A DNA stretch of 64,000 nt from Corythucha ciliata (GCA_038030265.1 CM075943.1:41912001-41976000), one strand, 5' to 3'. Shown: positions 1-11,128, numbered from the stretch's first letter. Notes: generated by a model from the sequence alone, not told the origin. A program made the numbers and translations.

Positions 1-260
1 AGTTATATAACTCGCAAGACCCAAAGTGCTTTGTCAGGTTTTCGCATTCCGAATCCCAGTCACTTTGAAAGGACGTTAGACCCCCAATCCACACCTGCTT
101 GGTCCAAACCCCACGAAATTTAGTTTTTAAAAAGCTATAAACCCGCGAAATTGGTTTATGAAAGAACTCGATTCACGAATTGTGTGGATTGAAAGATCCA
201 AATCATAGAATAATTCGTCGGCTAAGGCGTGATACCTCGTATATCCAAAAACCAAACTTT
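1..260 (+). repeat. Degenerate array, family C (motif like CCAAACCCGCGAAATTGG)
   Basis: Loosely repeated words of the type 'aaaccc(g/a)cgaaattggtttt' recur every 25-40 bases, separated by T-rich or A-rich spacers. The clearest units are near 110-160. No ORF or gene signal is seen. The same family occurs at 1565-1790, 42890-43345 and 60545-60990. The units are too diverged for a classical satellite and their origin is unknown. Confidence 0.5.
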
Positions 261-542
261 ACAGGAGAACAAAAAATCATTTTAAAAATCCCTATTTTTA
301 CATTAATTTCTAATATTTGGCAATTCTCCCATAAAAAATTATATTGATTATCTTGAAAACAAAATTTATGATAATCAAGTTAGGTATCTAACGAAAAATT
401 TGATACCAAAACCTATTTATCGCCAAATTGTCACTTACGAGGTGTCACTAACGTAAAGAAGGGGCACTCTCAATAATTGTTGGGGGTATGTGGCGCCAAA
501 TGGATAGGTTTATTCTCGCGGGGGGCTGTTATCATTGTGTCC
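261..542. other. AT-rich intergenic DNA
   Basis: No coding signal, RNA gene or clear repeat is seen here. The stretch ends at a G-rich tract (about 519-527) just before the long dispersed repeat. Confidence 0.4.
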
Positions 543-1472
543 ATCCTTCATGTCCGGTATTTGTAACTGCGTGAGCGGAAACTGTTCGTTTTTTAATTTT
601 AGAGAGAAAAAAAGGATACTTTGGAAATGCAGAATACACTGCACACAATATGCACTGCACTACAATATGGATGCGTCCTGTACACGGAGAGTGACAAATA
701 ACACGGGTCACCCGCTTTTATCCGTTATTATTGGACAAAATGGAATCGTGTTGGGGGGCAAGCCCCCATGGCTTTTGGTCAGGATTCAATTTTTTTTGTT
801 ACAAGTCAAAGAAAATATGGGTATCCTATCCTATTTCTAAATTTGAGTCAAAAGTAATGTGAAATAAGGATGTTGGTACCGATTTGAAATCTCTTCAGGG
901 CCCAATTTTTTTTTAAAACCAAAATTTCGAAATTCTGCATTAAAAACAAGGGGGATTACCCCCTAGCACTTTTAGAGTATCTCCAATAATAATGGAGATA
1001 AGTGAGTGATGTATGTTATCTGCCACACCCTGTATATTCATTTTTCTTGATGGAAATGTAATGCTCTAAACGTTCGTTTCCAGGTTCCCCTACAGTAAAG
1101 AGTCATTGATTATAAGAAATTATTTTACGAGAAACGTGATTAAAAAAAAAAGTATTCGTGGTATTATCAACTTTCCAGAGCCTGTAGCACAAAGAAGTTG
1201 AGGTTTTAAATAATAATTTATTTCGGCGAAGTTGTAGGAAATTTAATGAGTTTTCAATTTGGTGCACAATGGTTTTTGCTATGTCACCTCGTTTTTGAGT
1301 TAGGAGAGAAAACTGGAAAAACAGACTTTCAAAGCTACCCCCACTCCCCAGCCGTATCTGTAGTCAGGGGGATTTTATCACACCATGTACAGGGGACCTA
1401 TAGCTACACTTTCCCGCAAAAAAACTTTCCGTGGTATTTAGTTCCTCTATTTTTCCTAATTTTACTGGACTA
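543..1472 (+). repeat. Long dispersed repeat, left copy (inverted relative to 26117-27035)
   Basis: Bases 612-1472 match the reverse complement of 26117-26970 almost throughout, apart from small substitutions and indels. The end reads ACTGGACTA at 1472. The 1290-1472 portion also matches, in direct orientation, 27250-27436, which is the other terminal repeat of the right copy. So this is one side of a transposon-like unit. The left terminal repeat is not seen upstream of 543. The 543-611 segment is present in both copies but flipped relative to the body (see findings). The short ORFs at 535-840 and 1246-1473 lie wholly inside the repeat and look incidental. Confidence 0.8.
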
Positions 1473-1564
1473 ATGATCACTTTCTCTTTTTACTTATTTT
1501 GAATAATATGTTACGTTGGTACGAGTCTAACGGGGAACTTCCCCCCAAATGATTCTTCCCGTTC

Positions 1565-1790
1565 CGCCCTGAGTGTCACCCCCCTGATCCAAATCCTCGA
1601 AATTGCTTTCTGAAAAAAAAAAAAAGAAAGAAAAACAAAATTGATCTCTAAATCGGCCAACAGTGCAAAAATTTTTATTTTCTTTTAGAAGCCAGACCTA
1701 CGAAATTGACTTTTGTGACCGAGAAAACCACACAAATTTGGTTTTAAACGGGCCAAACCTTGGAAATTTTTCATTTTTCAAAATTGTTTA
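1565..1790 (+). repeat. Degenerate array, family C
   Basis: Variants of 'gccagacctacgaaattgac', 'aaaccacacaaatttgg' and 'gccaaaccttggaaattt' recur here, as in the arrays at 1-260, 42890-43345 and 60545-60990. There is an A-rich tract at 1612-1640. Confidence 0.5.
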
Positions 1791-2930
1791 AAAGGTACTC
1801 TATGAGTGAAGGTAATATCAAGGCATACCTAAATGGTAAAATGTATCAATGTGATAAATGAAGGCATAACCTCTCCATAAGTTTTGGTGAGGAGAGCAGT
1901 GACGTGCCCAAGTAGGGGCAGTGGGGCAGAAACCCCTAAAGTACTCCAACAAGATAAAAAATAAATCAAAAAATATTACTAAAATAAATAAATAAGCAAA
2001 ATTACATAATCAAACAAACACAATTCTGATTTGTTAGGCCGGAAAATTAGCCATTCAACCCCGCTCAGTGGCTATCCACCCCATAAATGTTGATTATACC
2101 CCGACGTCGGTCATTTTTCACCCCTAGATACTGTTCAGAATTTTGGCGTTTTGACCAGAAGACTATATTACAGCATAAGGCCGGAATGGCAACCGTTCCT
2201 CAACAGTGAGATCTTGTACTGATCCACCCGGAGGGGGCATAGAGATGGACACCACGAGTACACGCTCAGTGCTGAAACGTAGGGCGCGGGGGCGGCCAAC
2301 AAACTACTAAGTTGGGAGTATGAGAGTTGACATACAGAGAGGTTGTGCTCTCAAAGAGTAGCCATGAGGCGGGGCGGCCTCAAAATGGCCCCGCGTGCGG
2401 AGGCCCTAGGGGTAAAAACTTCAATTTTGGATTGAAAAACATGAGTTTTGTGGTAAACCCACCAGTCTGGGGGTGAACCTTTCGTTTTGAGGGAACCCTG
2501 TGAAAAGCTCACGGTCAAAATCACCAATAGCCCAGGAAAATTAGTGTAAAAAATGGCCCTAGCCCCTAAAAATGGGGGTCCTGAATAACAAAGTTATGAG
2601 TTTGCGACGGTTTCTTGGTTGTGCTTCAGATTTGAGAGCCTAAAAACCGCTAAATTCTCGCACTTTTTCCAGTTTTTCGCGTAGAACTCGAGAAGTAAGC
2701 ATCATACAAAAAAGTGTACTATATCCGTTTTCAACGAGCGTCAAATTCCCTGTCGAATGACGTTTGAAACATCACAATTGGTCTAGCCGTTCAGCCGCAA
2801 TCGCCAGTCAGTGATTGTCAATTTTATCATCTTCGCTAAAAAGTTGACAACCCTGAATTTTAACGCCTGCAGGTCGAAAATGTGAAAATAACCATTTCCA
2901 AATCACGTTTCTTAATTTCTTATATTAGAC
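1791..2930. other. Intergenic DNA without a recognisable gene
   Basis: AT-rich stretch with a more GC-rich patch at about 2160-2420. No spliced gene or conserved domain is visible. Short 'gggtaaaaacttcaattttgg' words near 2410-2590 resemble the family A array at 4750-5590. Confidence 0.4.
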
Positions 2931-2936
2931 GGTCCG

Positions 2937-3145
2937 GCTTGTTCGGGGGAGCCGTCATCGGAATCAAGTTTCTTGTTCTTTCTCCTCTTTTATACGGATG
3001 CTCTTTCTTCTGCCTCCACATGATGTTCGTCTTCCGACACGCACTTCCCTTGTAGTAGGCACAAGTGGCTGAGCACTTGATCCCGACTTTTCTACAGGAA
3101 ATGTAGTTGAGCGATACATTCCTCAGGTGCTGGAGGCTGAGTTGT
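2937..3145 (-). pseudogene. Cysteine-rich transposon-type ORF fragment (degenerate)
   Basis: Read on the minus strand, 3145-3121 encodes TQPPAPEECIAQ. After a frame change, 3096-3036 encodes a run with C-R-K-x-G-x-K-C-S-x-x-C and a following G-S-A-C. From memory, 'PPAPE' followed by a CRKxGxKC...C..C...C block is the C-terminal signature of an uncharacterised ORF family that is repetitive in insect and other invertebrate genomes and probably transposon-borne. The frame break between the two pieces and the lack of upstream homology argue for a dead fragment. The function of the family is unknown to me. Confidence 0.4.
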
Positions 3146-3949
3146 GTGGATGTGTATCAAATCATGTGGGGCGCATTTTCATCCAAATTGCTCTGCGTTG
3201 ATCTGCCAGTCCCTTCAAATCTGCACTTTCAAGAACGACCTGAAATAATGTTAGGGAGCGGCAAGTTCACAGTGGGCCAACGTTGCCAAGTTAAAAGAGT
3301 TTTTTGAGAGGACCCTCTGGAACAGAAGGAATCTCAGTTCGTGGAGAGAGCCCTCTGTTGCCTGAGGAATCTGCTGCGATGAACTTCGTTCCAGCCTTAA
3401 CATTCCGGTCAGGAGTGTATGATCGAGAAAACCCGAGGCAACATTGAAATCAGAATTTTTGGTTAGGGAGTTGGTAAATTTGACTTTGCCTTGTAGAAAA
3501 AATGAAGATACAGTGTTGGAGAAGCTGAAGGAAAGGAGAAACAATATGTTTTGTATCCCCCCCCCCTCTAACAGCTCTCAGACATTGTCTCAGCCTGGGA
3601 CTTGCTTAGTAAGTTTTTTATGGTGAGCCTCGGAATTTCACATTTTGGAAAGCTTGCTCCTAGCGCTATGTACGATCAAATTGTATGGCGTTATTGGTTT
3701 CGTATAATTTATTCGTCGTAGAAGACGACTTTTTACTCTCGCCAGTCGTTTTCACCACCCAACCCAAAAATGTGTTTGCCAAGAAGAGCTAGATCTATTT
3801 TATGAACCCCTGTCCCACGGAAAATGTTTGGCCACCTCAAAAGTTTCATCTCCTAGACCATAAAAAACGTCCTTTGCAAGGTGCCAGACACAAACAAATG
3901 ATCCGAATTTTTCATACGGTAGGCTCCCACCCGGAGTAATATTTGGTTG
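3146..3949. other. Intergenic DNA with short incidental ORFs
   Basis: Overlapping short ORFs on both strands (3107-3626) show no recognisable domain. Some may be decayed upstream coding sequence of the cysteine-rich fragment next door, but I cannot align them. There is a 10-nt C tract at 3557-3566. Confidence 0.3.
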
Positions 3950-4128
3950 TTTACGAAGGAGATAATAGCTCCAAAAAATTTATATTATTACGGTTAACCG
4001 GGTTTCGGTCTATTCTAGCGACCATCTTCGGTCTATCTAGACGAATTTGAAGATGGTATAGAACAGACAGAAAACCGGTTATCCGAAATAATAAATATTT
4101 TATTGAGAGATTACCTCCTTCGTAAACT
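3950..4128. mobile_element. Small foldback (hairpin) MITE-like element
   Basis: The left arm, beginning TTTACGAAGGAG at about 3950 and running to the ACCATCTTC word near 4028, is the inverted, imperfect copy of the right arm that ends CTCCTTCGTAAAC at 4128. The arms are about 80 bases with a small loop. Both carry AACCGG and GAAGATGG words that recur in the inverted repeats at 13872-14010, 30237-30330 and 40165-40210. No ORF. Confidence 0.65.
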
Positions 4129-4749
4129 TGAAGAATACTACACTATTACGCCTCATCATGAATAATATTTGGTCCGACATCAAAACCATTCCACCCCAAC
4201 GATGAGCACATTCCCATCAGGCCTCGATATTGGTATTTGCATCCTAAACGGCCTGTCCAAGTCGAATGCGTACATCTATGAACTTGTCTATGAGCATCGT
4301 AATTGTAAAATTGTAGGGTTGGTTTAGCGAGGATGGTGAAAATTGCCAAACGTTGACTGGCGATTGGAGCTGAACGCCTAGAACGATTTTAATTTCACAA
4401 ACACCTTTCAACGCAGAATTTTATGCTCTTTGAAAACAGAAATGGTGACATTTTCTGTGGGATGCATACTTTTCGAGTTGTACGCGAAAAACGAAAAAAA
4501 TAGCGAACATTTCGCGGTTTTCAGGCTCTCAAATCTGAAGCACAACCTAGAAACCAACACAAACTCATAAATTTGTTATTCAGGACCCCCAAGAGATATT
4601 AAAACGATTTCCAGCTCTCGAGCAATTTTTAGGTGCTAGAGTATTAATTTTCCTGGACTACAATTATTGTCCTGCAATTTTCAGTTTTAATGTAACAAGT
4701 TAGCATTAGGGTGAAATATTTAGATATGGAGGATTTCATTTCGAATAGT
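4129..4749. other. Intergenic DNA
   Basis: No gene is seen. Part of 4450-4590 (words such as 'caggctctcaaatctgaagcac') is an inverted, diverged match to 2620-2700, so a further dispersed repeat probably lies here. Confidence 0.35.
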
Positions 4750-5590
4750 GACGATTTTAGTCCAATACTACGTCAAAGCTGGCAAGTTAGTCAAAACTGA
4801 TGATTTTACCCTTAAACTTTTGACATTTTTTCCTCAAAATAAAAATTTTACCTCGAAACTGGTGGTTTTACCTCAAAAAATAAGTTTTTCAACGAAAAAT
4901 TCAAGTTTCTCGAAAAAATTATCAGACAAATGAAGTTCTTACTAAGAAACTGCCGATTTCACCCTTAAAATAAATTTATTGCGGTTTTAGCTCAAAACTG
5001 GAAATTCCGTCAGAGTTTTCAGGACACTGTCGTCGGTTTCGCCGTAAGAACATCCGTTTTAGGGAAAACTTCAGTTATGGTGTGAAATTTCGAGTTTTGG
5101 AGTAAATTATCCCGGTTTGGAGTGGTACCGCAAGTTTTAGGGTTAAATCGTAAGTCATGGGGATAAAAAGGACAGTTTTAGGTAATATGGCCAGTTTTTG
5201 TAGGTAGTGAAACCCTACGGAAAACACTTCCGAGTTTTGAGTAATTCGTTAGTTTTAGAATTTATAAAATATACAATTTTTGAAGAGAAAAGAAGAAGAA
5301 AAAAGTCGGTTTTGACGTAAAATGTATAATTTCGGAGTAAAAAATTCATTTATGAGGTAAAACCCCCAAAATCTTTGGTGTAACACGTCAGCTTTTGCCG
5401 TAAAATCGTCCATTTTGGCAAAATATCGTCTTATTTGGGTAACAAATAGTCAGAATTGTGGTTTTGGGGGAAAACGTCAGTTATGGTGTGTGAAATTGTC
5501 AGTTTTGAAGCAAAATGCCCAGTTTTGGAATAGCATCATAATTTCGGTGGTAAAATATTCAGTTTTAAAGTGCCACTGCGAATTTTCATA
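4750..5590 (+). repeat. Degenerate tandem array, family A (motif like TCAGTTTTGGGGTAAAAT)
   Basis: Over some 800 bases the word 'tcagttttg(g)ggtaaaat(c/t)g', with many substitutions and length changes, recurs roughly every 25-35 bases. The run ends at an 11-nt C tract (5591-5601). ORFs such as 4748-4933 and 5415-5828 are by-products of the repeated stop-free T-rich words and show no domain. I know of no named family for it. Confidence 0.6.
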
Positions 5591-5601
5591 CCCCCCCCCC
5601 C

Positions 5602-8600
5602 TTCTAACCGAAACTAGTAACCAATTTCACTCAATCAGAATTCAAATCTACCCAGACAAAACAGAAATTTTGCCAGTTGTGAATCAAGGAAAAATTTTCG
5701 GGGTGGCAGGTGGAGACAACTGCCTCTTCGGGCTTTTCAGATTCGCGGCTGTGGATTCCAATTTGCGTTGGGAAGAGGGGCGTATTATAATGTATTTGCA
5801 CATTTCTGAGGCGAAATTTAATTTTTAAATTATATCTATTGAGAACAGCCATTATTAACGTTCCGTTGGATTTCAACCATCAGAGACCCTTATAACGATG
5901 CCATCAAAAAAATCAACAATCGTGAAATTTTATGAGTTTAGATTTGAGCGGGATGAGAATTGTTGCCTTTGAGGTTGTCCGTCCATAAAGTGGCTAACAA
6001 CAGTTTCTTTCCACCTGCAGGACGGCCGCTCAACCAAAAGAGATTCAGCAGCTTCTTAATCCTGGTGAAACGTTCACGTTATGTTTTTTCAAAACGTTTT
6101 AATTCTATTTGATATAACAGTTTCTTAGAAAAGCTCTGGGGCTGTTGAGCCACCACAGCCATAGTTCTCAGTCCCCATCGGTAAAACTCACTTAATTATA
6201 CAGGTGCGCGGAGGAATAAAAAACCTTCGCTAATCATGCTCTAAAATAAATAAATCAATTTTGAAGCCTCCAGAGGACTACTCACTCGTCATAACCACAC
6301 TACATTGCGTATTTAGAGATGACGAAGGGAGAAATAAAATCCATATACTTCAATTCATATTTCCCATTTCATTTCAAGAGGAAAAGGGCTCAACTCCTCC
6401 AACCTACATCAATCTGTAACCACATATTTTCACGCTACAGTGTAAAGTTACAAATTCAGCATAGCAACCGCGTGAAGGGATGTAAAAGGGGAAGGTAAGA
6501 AGGAAACCCCCGTTTTCTTAGGATATAGTGAGAATAAATGGTGGGGGGGGGGGTAGGATTGCACATCACGTCCGAGACATGTCCGTGTTCGATTTGATAA
6601 AACAAATGAGTTTAAAATGCAAGCGTCTTTTTTCCATGGGCTCATTTATTTATTAAACGCAATAAATTTACTAAAAGCGAAATACATGATTCATGGTGAA
6701 AAACGAGCCGAGACAATTATTATTATGTAGCACTCTGTCGATGGAAGTGGAGAGGTCTACAGTTGTAAATAACGAGAAAGCTAATGGAGCCTGATTACAC
6801 GCAGGGGGAGCGTTGCTTAAAAATGTTTAGTTTGCATGTGATTTCTTCACCTCAACCTTCTCACTCAACCAACGTGATTTACGGTGTGTAATCAAATTGC
6901 TGCTTTATAGAAGCAATATGCCTGCCTATCCTTCATCTTCCTGTTGTTTTCCTTCTCTCGCGGTCCCTTAGATTCTTCACTGATTCCTTTTTTATTATTA
7001 TCATAGAATGGGGTGGGAAATTAGGGCGTAATTTTTAAAAGAAAGTAAAAACTACCCTTTATATCACGCGACTGAAACTTGCGTGAAAGGCAAAAGCTAT
7101 GATCATTTAAAATCTAGTTCCCCGCTCGCTCCACAAATCAGGCGATGGAACCACCAAATAAAAGCTTTAAAACGAGAAATTTCGCTTGCAAATTGTCTCG
7201 AAATAAACCTCGAAATCATAAAGGTCATAAAGGTGTGCTTGGAAATATGAAGTTGAACCACGAATGATTTAACGACAGGTGGAGCGAATAAATGTGAGGT
7301 TAATTTAGAAATTTACGAAATCATTATAAGGTGACATTTTGCTGTTCAGGGGGGCGGTTCATGAAAAAACGGAGGGGTTATTTTATTTAGCAATTCATCT
7401 TCATGTGTGCATTAGAGCCCCCCCCCCTCTATACTTGCATTGTTGAAAACGTTGGAAAGTCCCTCTGGAAATTCTTTCCACTAAGCTTCAGGTGTTCTGT
7501 CAATGTAATTGGGTGAGCCATTGTTTTAAAGCGTCTCGTTAATTACGACCCCCACAATTCCCGTATTGTCCGTTTCTTCAAGGGTTTACCGTCATGTAGG
7601 TTTTTCACCGTGTTACATTACAATTTTCTCTCGTTTCTACCTCTTGTTTTTCAGTTAAGCCAGATGCCTCGAGGTGTACTGGAAGCCGGTGTTGTCATAG
7701 CAATGGGTGGGGCCCTTAGTTTCGGCTCTAAATTATGTAAATTCAGTTTCATAGTTTAGTAATTCAGTTGATGTAGATGGAGTAAACTTAATTAGAATGT
7801 TATAAACGAAGATTTGTATTTTATTTTTTTGAACCAAATTTTATACAAACAAGTATAGCCCCTCCCCCCTCCCACCTTTCGACGGATTTAATTCAAATGA
7901 GTTCAAAAATCATCACTAACCTGCATCACTAGCGTACATTATGATCCATATAAGAAGAGCCGAGTGATTCCAGGTAGTCATGTCGATTAATTTTTTCGAT
8001 GCACTTTTTTTTACACACTTATTTTCAACACTTTTAAGCCACACAACATGTCAACATGTGCACAATGCGTTCACAATTCCACAATGACAATTACAAATAG
8101 CACGCAATTAATATCAATTTTAATCATCCGGCACACAAAGAATGTGAAAAATTTAGGAGGGGGTGGAGTAATAAAGAAATAAAACAAAAAACCGCCGGAG
8201 AAAAACTACGAAGGAAAGGAATTGTCACATAATTAACCCGATTAATGGTGAAATATGAACGACGTTTAAAAGGGTGATAATTATACAAACAAATTCATTT
8301 TCGGGAAAAGAAGCCCAAGAAATACGACGAATATATTATGCACTTTTAAAATTCAAATAATCTTTTAAAACCGGGTCGCGGAAACGGATTCGCGCTTACG
8401 TAACCGGCATGCCCTCTGCCGAAAGACTGCGGGTTGCGTAGGGTTCACGATCGCCACACAATGCGCCTGGGAGCCACACCATCCTCCTTCGACTCCCTCC
8501 ACCATAAAAATAACAAAACGTCTAACAACGTAAAATAAGCAATAATAACATCAACAACAAAGCGCCCTTAATGTTATTTTATAGTTGTTTTCCTTCCTTA

Positions 8601-9747
8601 GGCTTCCTTTAGTTCCTTCCTGATGCGCACGATTTCTTGTTGTATAAATTTTTAACTACCGAGTATACGAATCGGCTGCTCTAAAAGATGAGAGCCTTTT
8701 TTTACCATCCCACAATGTCCCAGGACTCGAAATTACATAAATTAATCAAAATACTTAAGAGCAACTGCGGGTGAGTCGGTTGAGATACCAATGAAAACAA
8801 GGAAGCCTTCTACACGGCATTTTAGCGTGCAAATTTCAATGTCTATAAAAGCTTGAAGGAGTGATGGATGGGAGGTGGTAAAGCGAGGGAAAATTTATCG
8901 GTGTAAACTTTTAAAGCTTGGATTTTTTGTTTACGTCGGATTAGCCTAAACTTTTTTCTTTTTTTTAACTCCTTTACTATATTTTCCTCGTGCTCACAGA
9001 AATCCCTTGAAAAGGGCAAGGGCTAAATCTCTGTGCGAGGTTGGTATATCACTCAGGCGTGAAGCAATTGAGATTCTCTCTTTATCTAATATTCCAAAGG
9101 ATTACACTAATGCGTATACACGGACTGCAAAAATAGGTATGTATTATACATAATATGTATAAGAGCTGGATTCTCCGTGCGCAACTATTAAGCACCACTA
9201 ATTCAATGTGCAAACGGAAAAAAGGGGAGCGTGAAGTGAACCTAATGATGAGACGCACTGTGAGCAATCATAAAAAACACGCCGACTCAGCATGCCTCCC
9301 ATACTTTTTTAACGTCATCCACTATAGGCGCATAAAACTCATGGGTGGAAGACGAATTGAAAAAATCTTTAAAAAATTGTTGTTTGCGGTAAATTTAAGA
9401 TAATTACAAGATTAGAACTGCCCCCTCCCCCCCCTCCCTGTATTAAAGTGTATTTCTTTCTCTATTACCTACATATTATACTTTTGGCGTTTTCTTTCCC
9501 CCTTGAGAGAGAGAGAGAAGGAAGGAGAGAGCAAAGAGAAACTTTATGTGGAGTATACAAAGTATGTTTTTTTTGTTTGGCTTTAGTAGGTACGATTTTC
9601 TGGCTCCCCATTCTAAAACAGCAGTACAATTTGGTGGTTCCGAGATAGCTTATCAGTCGCAAACGATCAAGTCACTTGTCGAGAATTAAGTTTTTTAATT
9701 TGTCTTGAAACTTCATATTGCCTCACTTATCGGTCAGCGCGAAGAAC
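5602..9747. other. AT-rich gene-poor stretch
   Basis: Four kilobases without an exon chain, RNA gene or long repeat that I can support. It contains homopolymer tracts (poly-G 6543-6553, poly-C 7418-7427), a short purine run near 9505-9540, and a moderately GC-rich patch at 8370-8480 that could be an old exon but has no recognisable reading. Distal regulatory DNA is possible but cannot be judged from sequence alone. Confidence 0.4.
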
Positions 9748-9750
9748 TTA

Positions 9751-9898
9751 GGCCCGATTTCACCAACTTCTTAAACCAAGATCAACAACTAATCACGTTT
9801 ACAATGTAAATACTTATATCAGAATTCATATGGGTCGCTATTGGCAACTAATCACGATCAACTATAAACGAGATCAATTTTGTTGGTGAAAATGGGCC
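9751..9898. mobile_element. PIF/Harbinger-like MITE, 148 bp, TSD TTA
   Basis: The element runs from GGCCCGATTTCACCAAC to GTTGGTGAAAATGGGCC, with terminal inverted repeats of about 17 bases. It is flanked by TTA at 9748-9750 and again at 9899-9901. TIRs plus a three-base TWA duplication are the hallmark of the PIF/Harbinger superfamily. No coding capacity, so it is non-autonomous. Confidence 0.8.
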
Positions 9899-9982
9899 TT
9901 AGTCTGATGCTCCGTTAAGCCCTGTACACATGGACACTTATATGGCACAAGAAAAGGAGCAAGATGCACAGACTTCGCGTGA

Positions 9983-10165
9983 ATGCTACCGGCAAAGTGG
10001 GAAATCCAGGCATTGTTCGCAATGCCTGGCGAAATCAGGCAATGTGAGAAATAGGGGCAAAATAATAATTATTTCCCACTTTGCCTAGGCATTGTGCACA
10101 AATTACCTAAGGCTGAGCAGGCATTGTGCACAATGCCTAACAGCACTGCAGGCAATGTGAAAATC
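9983..10165. repeat. Cluster of short palindromes (AGGCATTG...CAATGCCT)
   Basis: Several near-perfect dyads share the arm AGGCATTG. Examples are CAGGCATTGTTCGCAATGCCTG near 10007-10030 and a second with a TGTGCACA centre near 10109-10130, plus half-sites between. An outer pair, 'gcaaagtgggaaat' and 'atttcccactttgc', is also inverted. The segment could fold into a compound hairpin and sits between two MITEs. Nature unknown. Confidence 0.6.
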
Positions 10166-10252
10166 AGCTTGTTTTTTGTGGGAGTCATATATTGTTGCCT
10201 CATTTATTATTATGATTATTTATTAATTTGTTTCGTGGGAGGTAAAATCTAA

Positions 10253-10400
10253 GGCCCGTATGCTAAGTCGCTCCTCGAAATTTCCTCAAATCCAACCTTC
10301 TTCGCAAACAGTAGAATCACATATTATTTTATAATTTTTTCAGTTTGTGAGGAAGCTTTGAGGTTGAGGAAAATTCGAGGAACGACTTGGCGTACGGGCC
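10253..10400. mobile_element. PIF/Harbinger-like MITE, 148 bp, TSD TAA
   Basis: Terminal inverted repeats of about 40 bases begin GGCCCGTATGCTAAGTCG and end CGACTTGGCGTACGGGCC. TAA flanks both sides (10250-10252 and 10401-10403). It has the same length and GGCCC termini as the element at 9751-9898 but a different interior, so the two are sister families rather than recent copies. No ORF. Confidence 0.85.
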
Positions 10401-10489
10401 TAAGCCTCCTAATGTACGATGATTTCACAAAAAATTCATCGCTGACCCAAAACAGGATTGTTAACCATCACTAATCCCATCCATGGAAG

Positions 10490-11083
10490 GGCGTAAACAG
10501 ATGTCTTATCCTGTGGGGGGGGGGGATCCGGCTATCCTCGTGGCATTGATGTATCGAGGGCCAAGCTCGGCTTGACGACATGAAACACACAACAACATCC
10601 CAAACGTCCCGTGACGGACTTGATCCGTGTGAATGGCTTAAAAACCTTTCACTGGGTTCGTTTCCCCTATCGGGCGCGTCCCTTGGGTTGCGGATGGGGG
10701 GCCCCACCATCGAGCCGGCCCCTTCCCTGATACGGTGGGTTGGGTCGGAATAAGGCGCACCGTGTGCGGTGGGGAGTCCGTCATCGGACACACCCATTGG
10801 ATATGGGGGCCGAATACGACCCCGTGGACAAATAACGGGTTAGGGGCTGTCCTGAGTCCGGGACAGAAAGGGGTGGCGTCTCCTACCTCCTCCCCCTTCT
10901 CTAAGACAAGGTGTTTGGTCCGTACCTAAGATCTGCATGGCACAGGGGACAAAGTGTGCTTTAAACGACTCCCAGGGCACCGCGGCCGATCCCCTGGTGT
11001 AATAGGCTTACCGCACGCCTCGGCGCTTCGGCATGCAGGGCTCTGCCGGCGGTGGACATATATTACTGCTCTTGGATAGTGGA

Positions 11084-11128
<45 letters not shown>
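10490..11128 (+). mobile_element. GC-rich insertion with a 42-nt poly(A) tail (probable non-LTR or SINE-like retroposon)
   Basis: This block is visibly GC-richer than everything around it and ends in an uninterrupted A run at 11087-11128, which is the layout of a retroposed RNA. An 11-nt G tract sits near its start (10515-10525). ORFs on either strand (10471-10797, 10735-10929) give proline-, glycine- and serine-rich peptides without a known domain. A target-site duplication is not evident. It could be the untranslated ends of a truncated non-LTR element or a processed transcript. Confidence 0.5.

Noticed and set aside
10471..10929. Two overlapping ORFs as genes
   Set aside because: They sit in a GC-rich retroposon-like block, give low-complexity peptides and have no domain.
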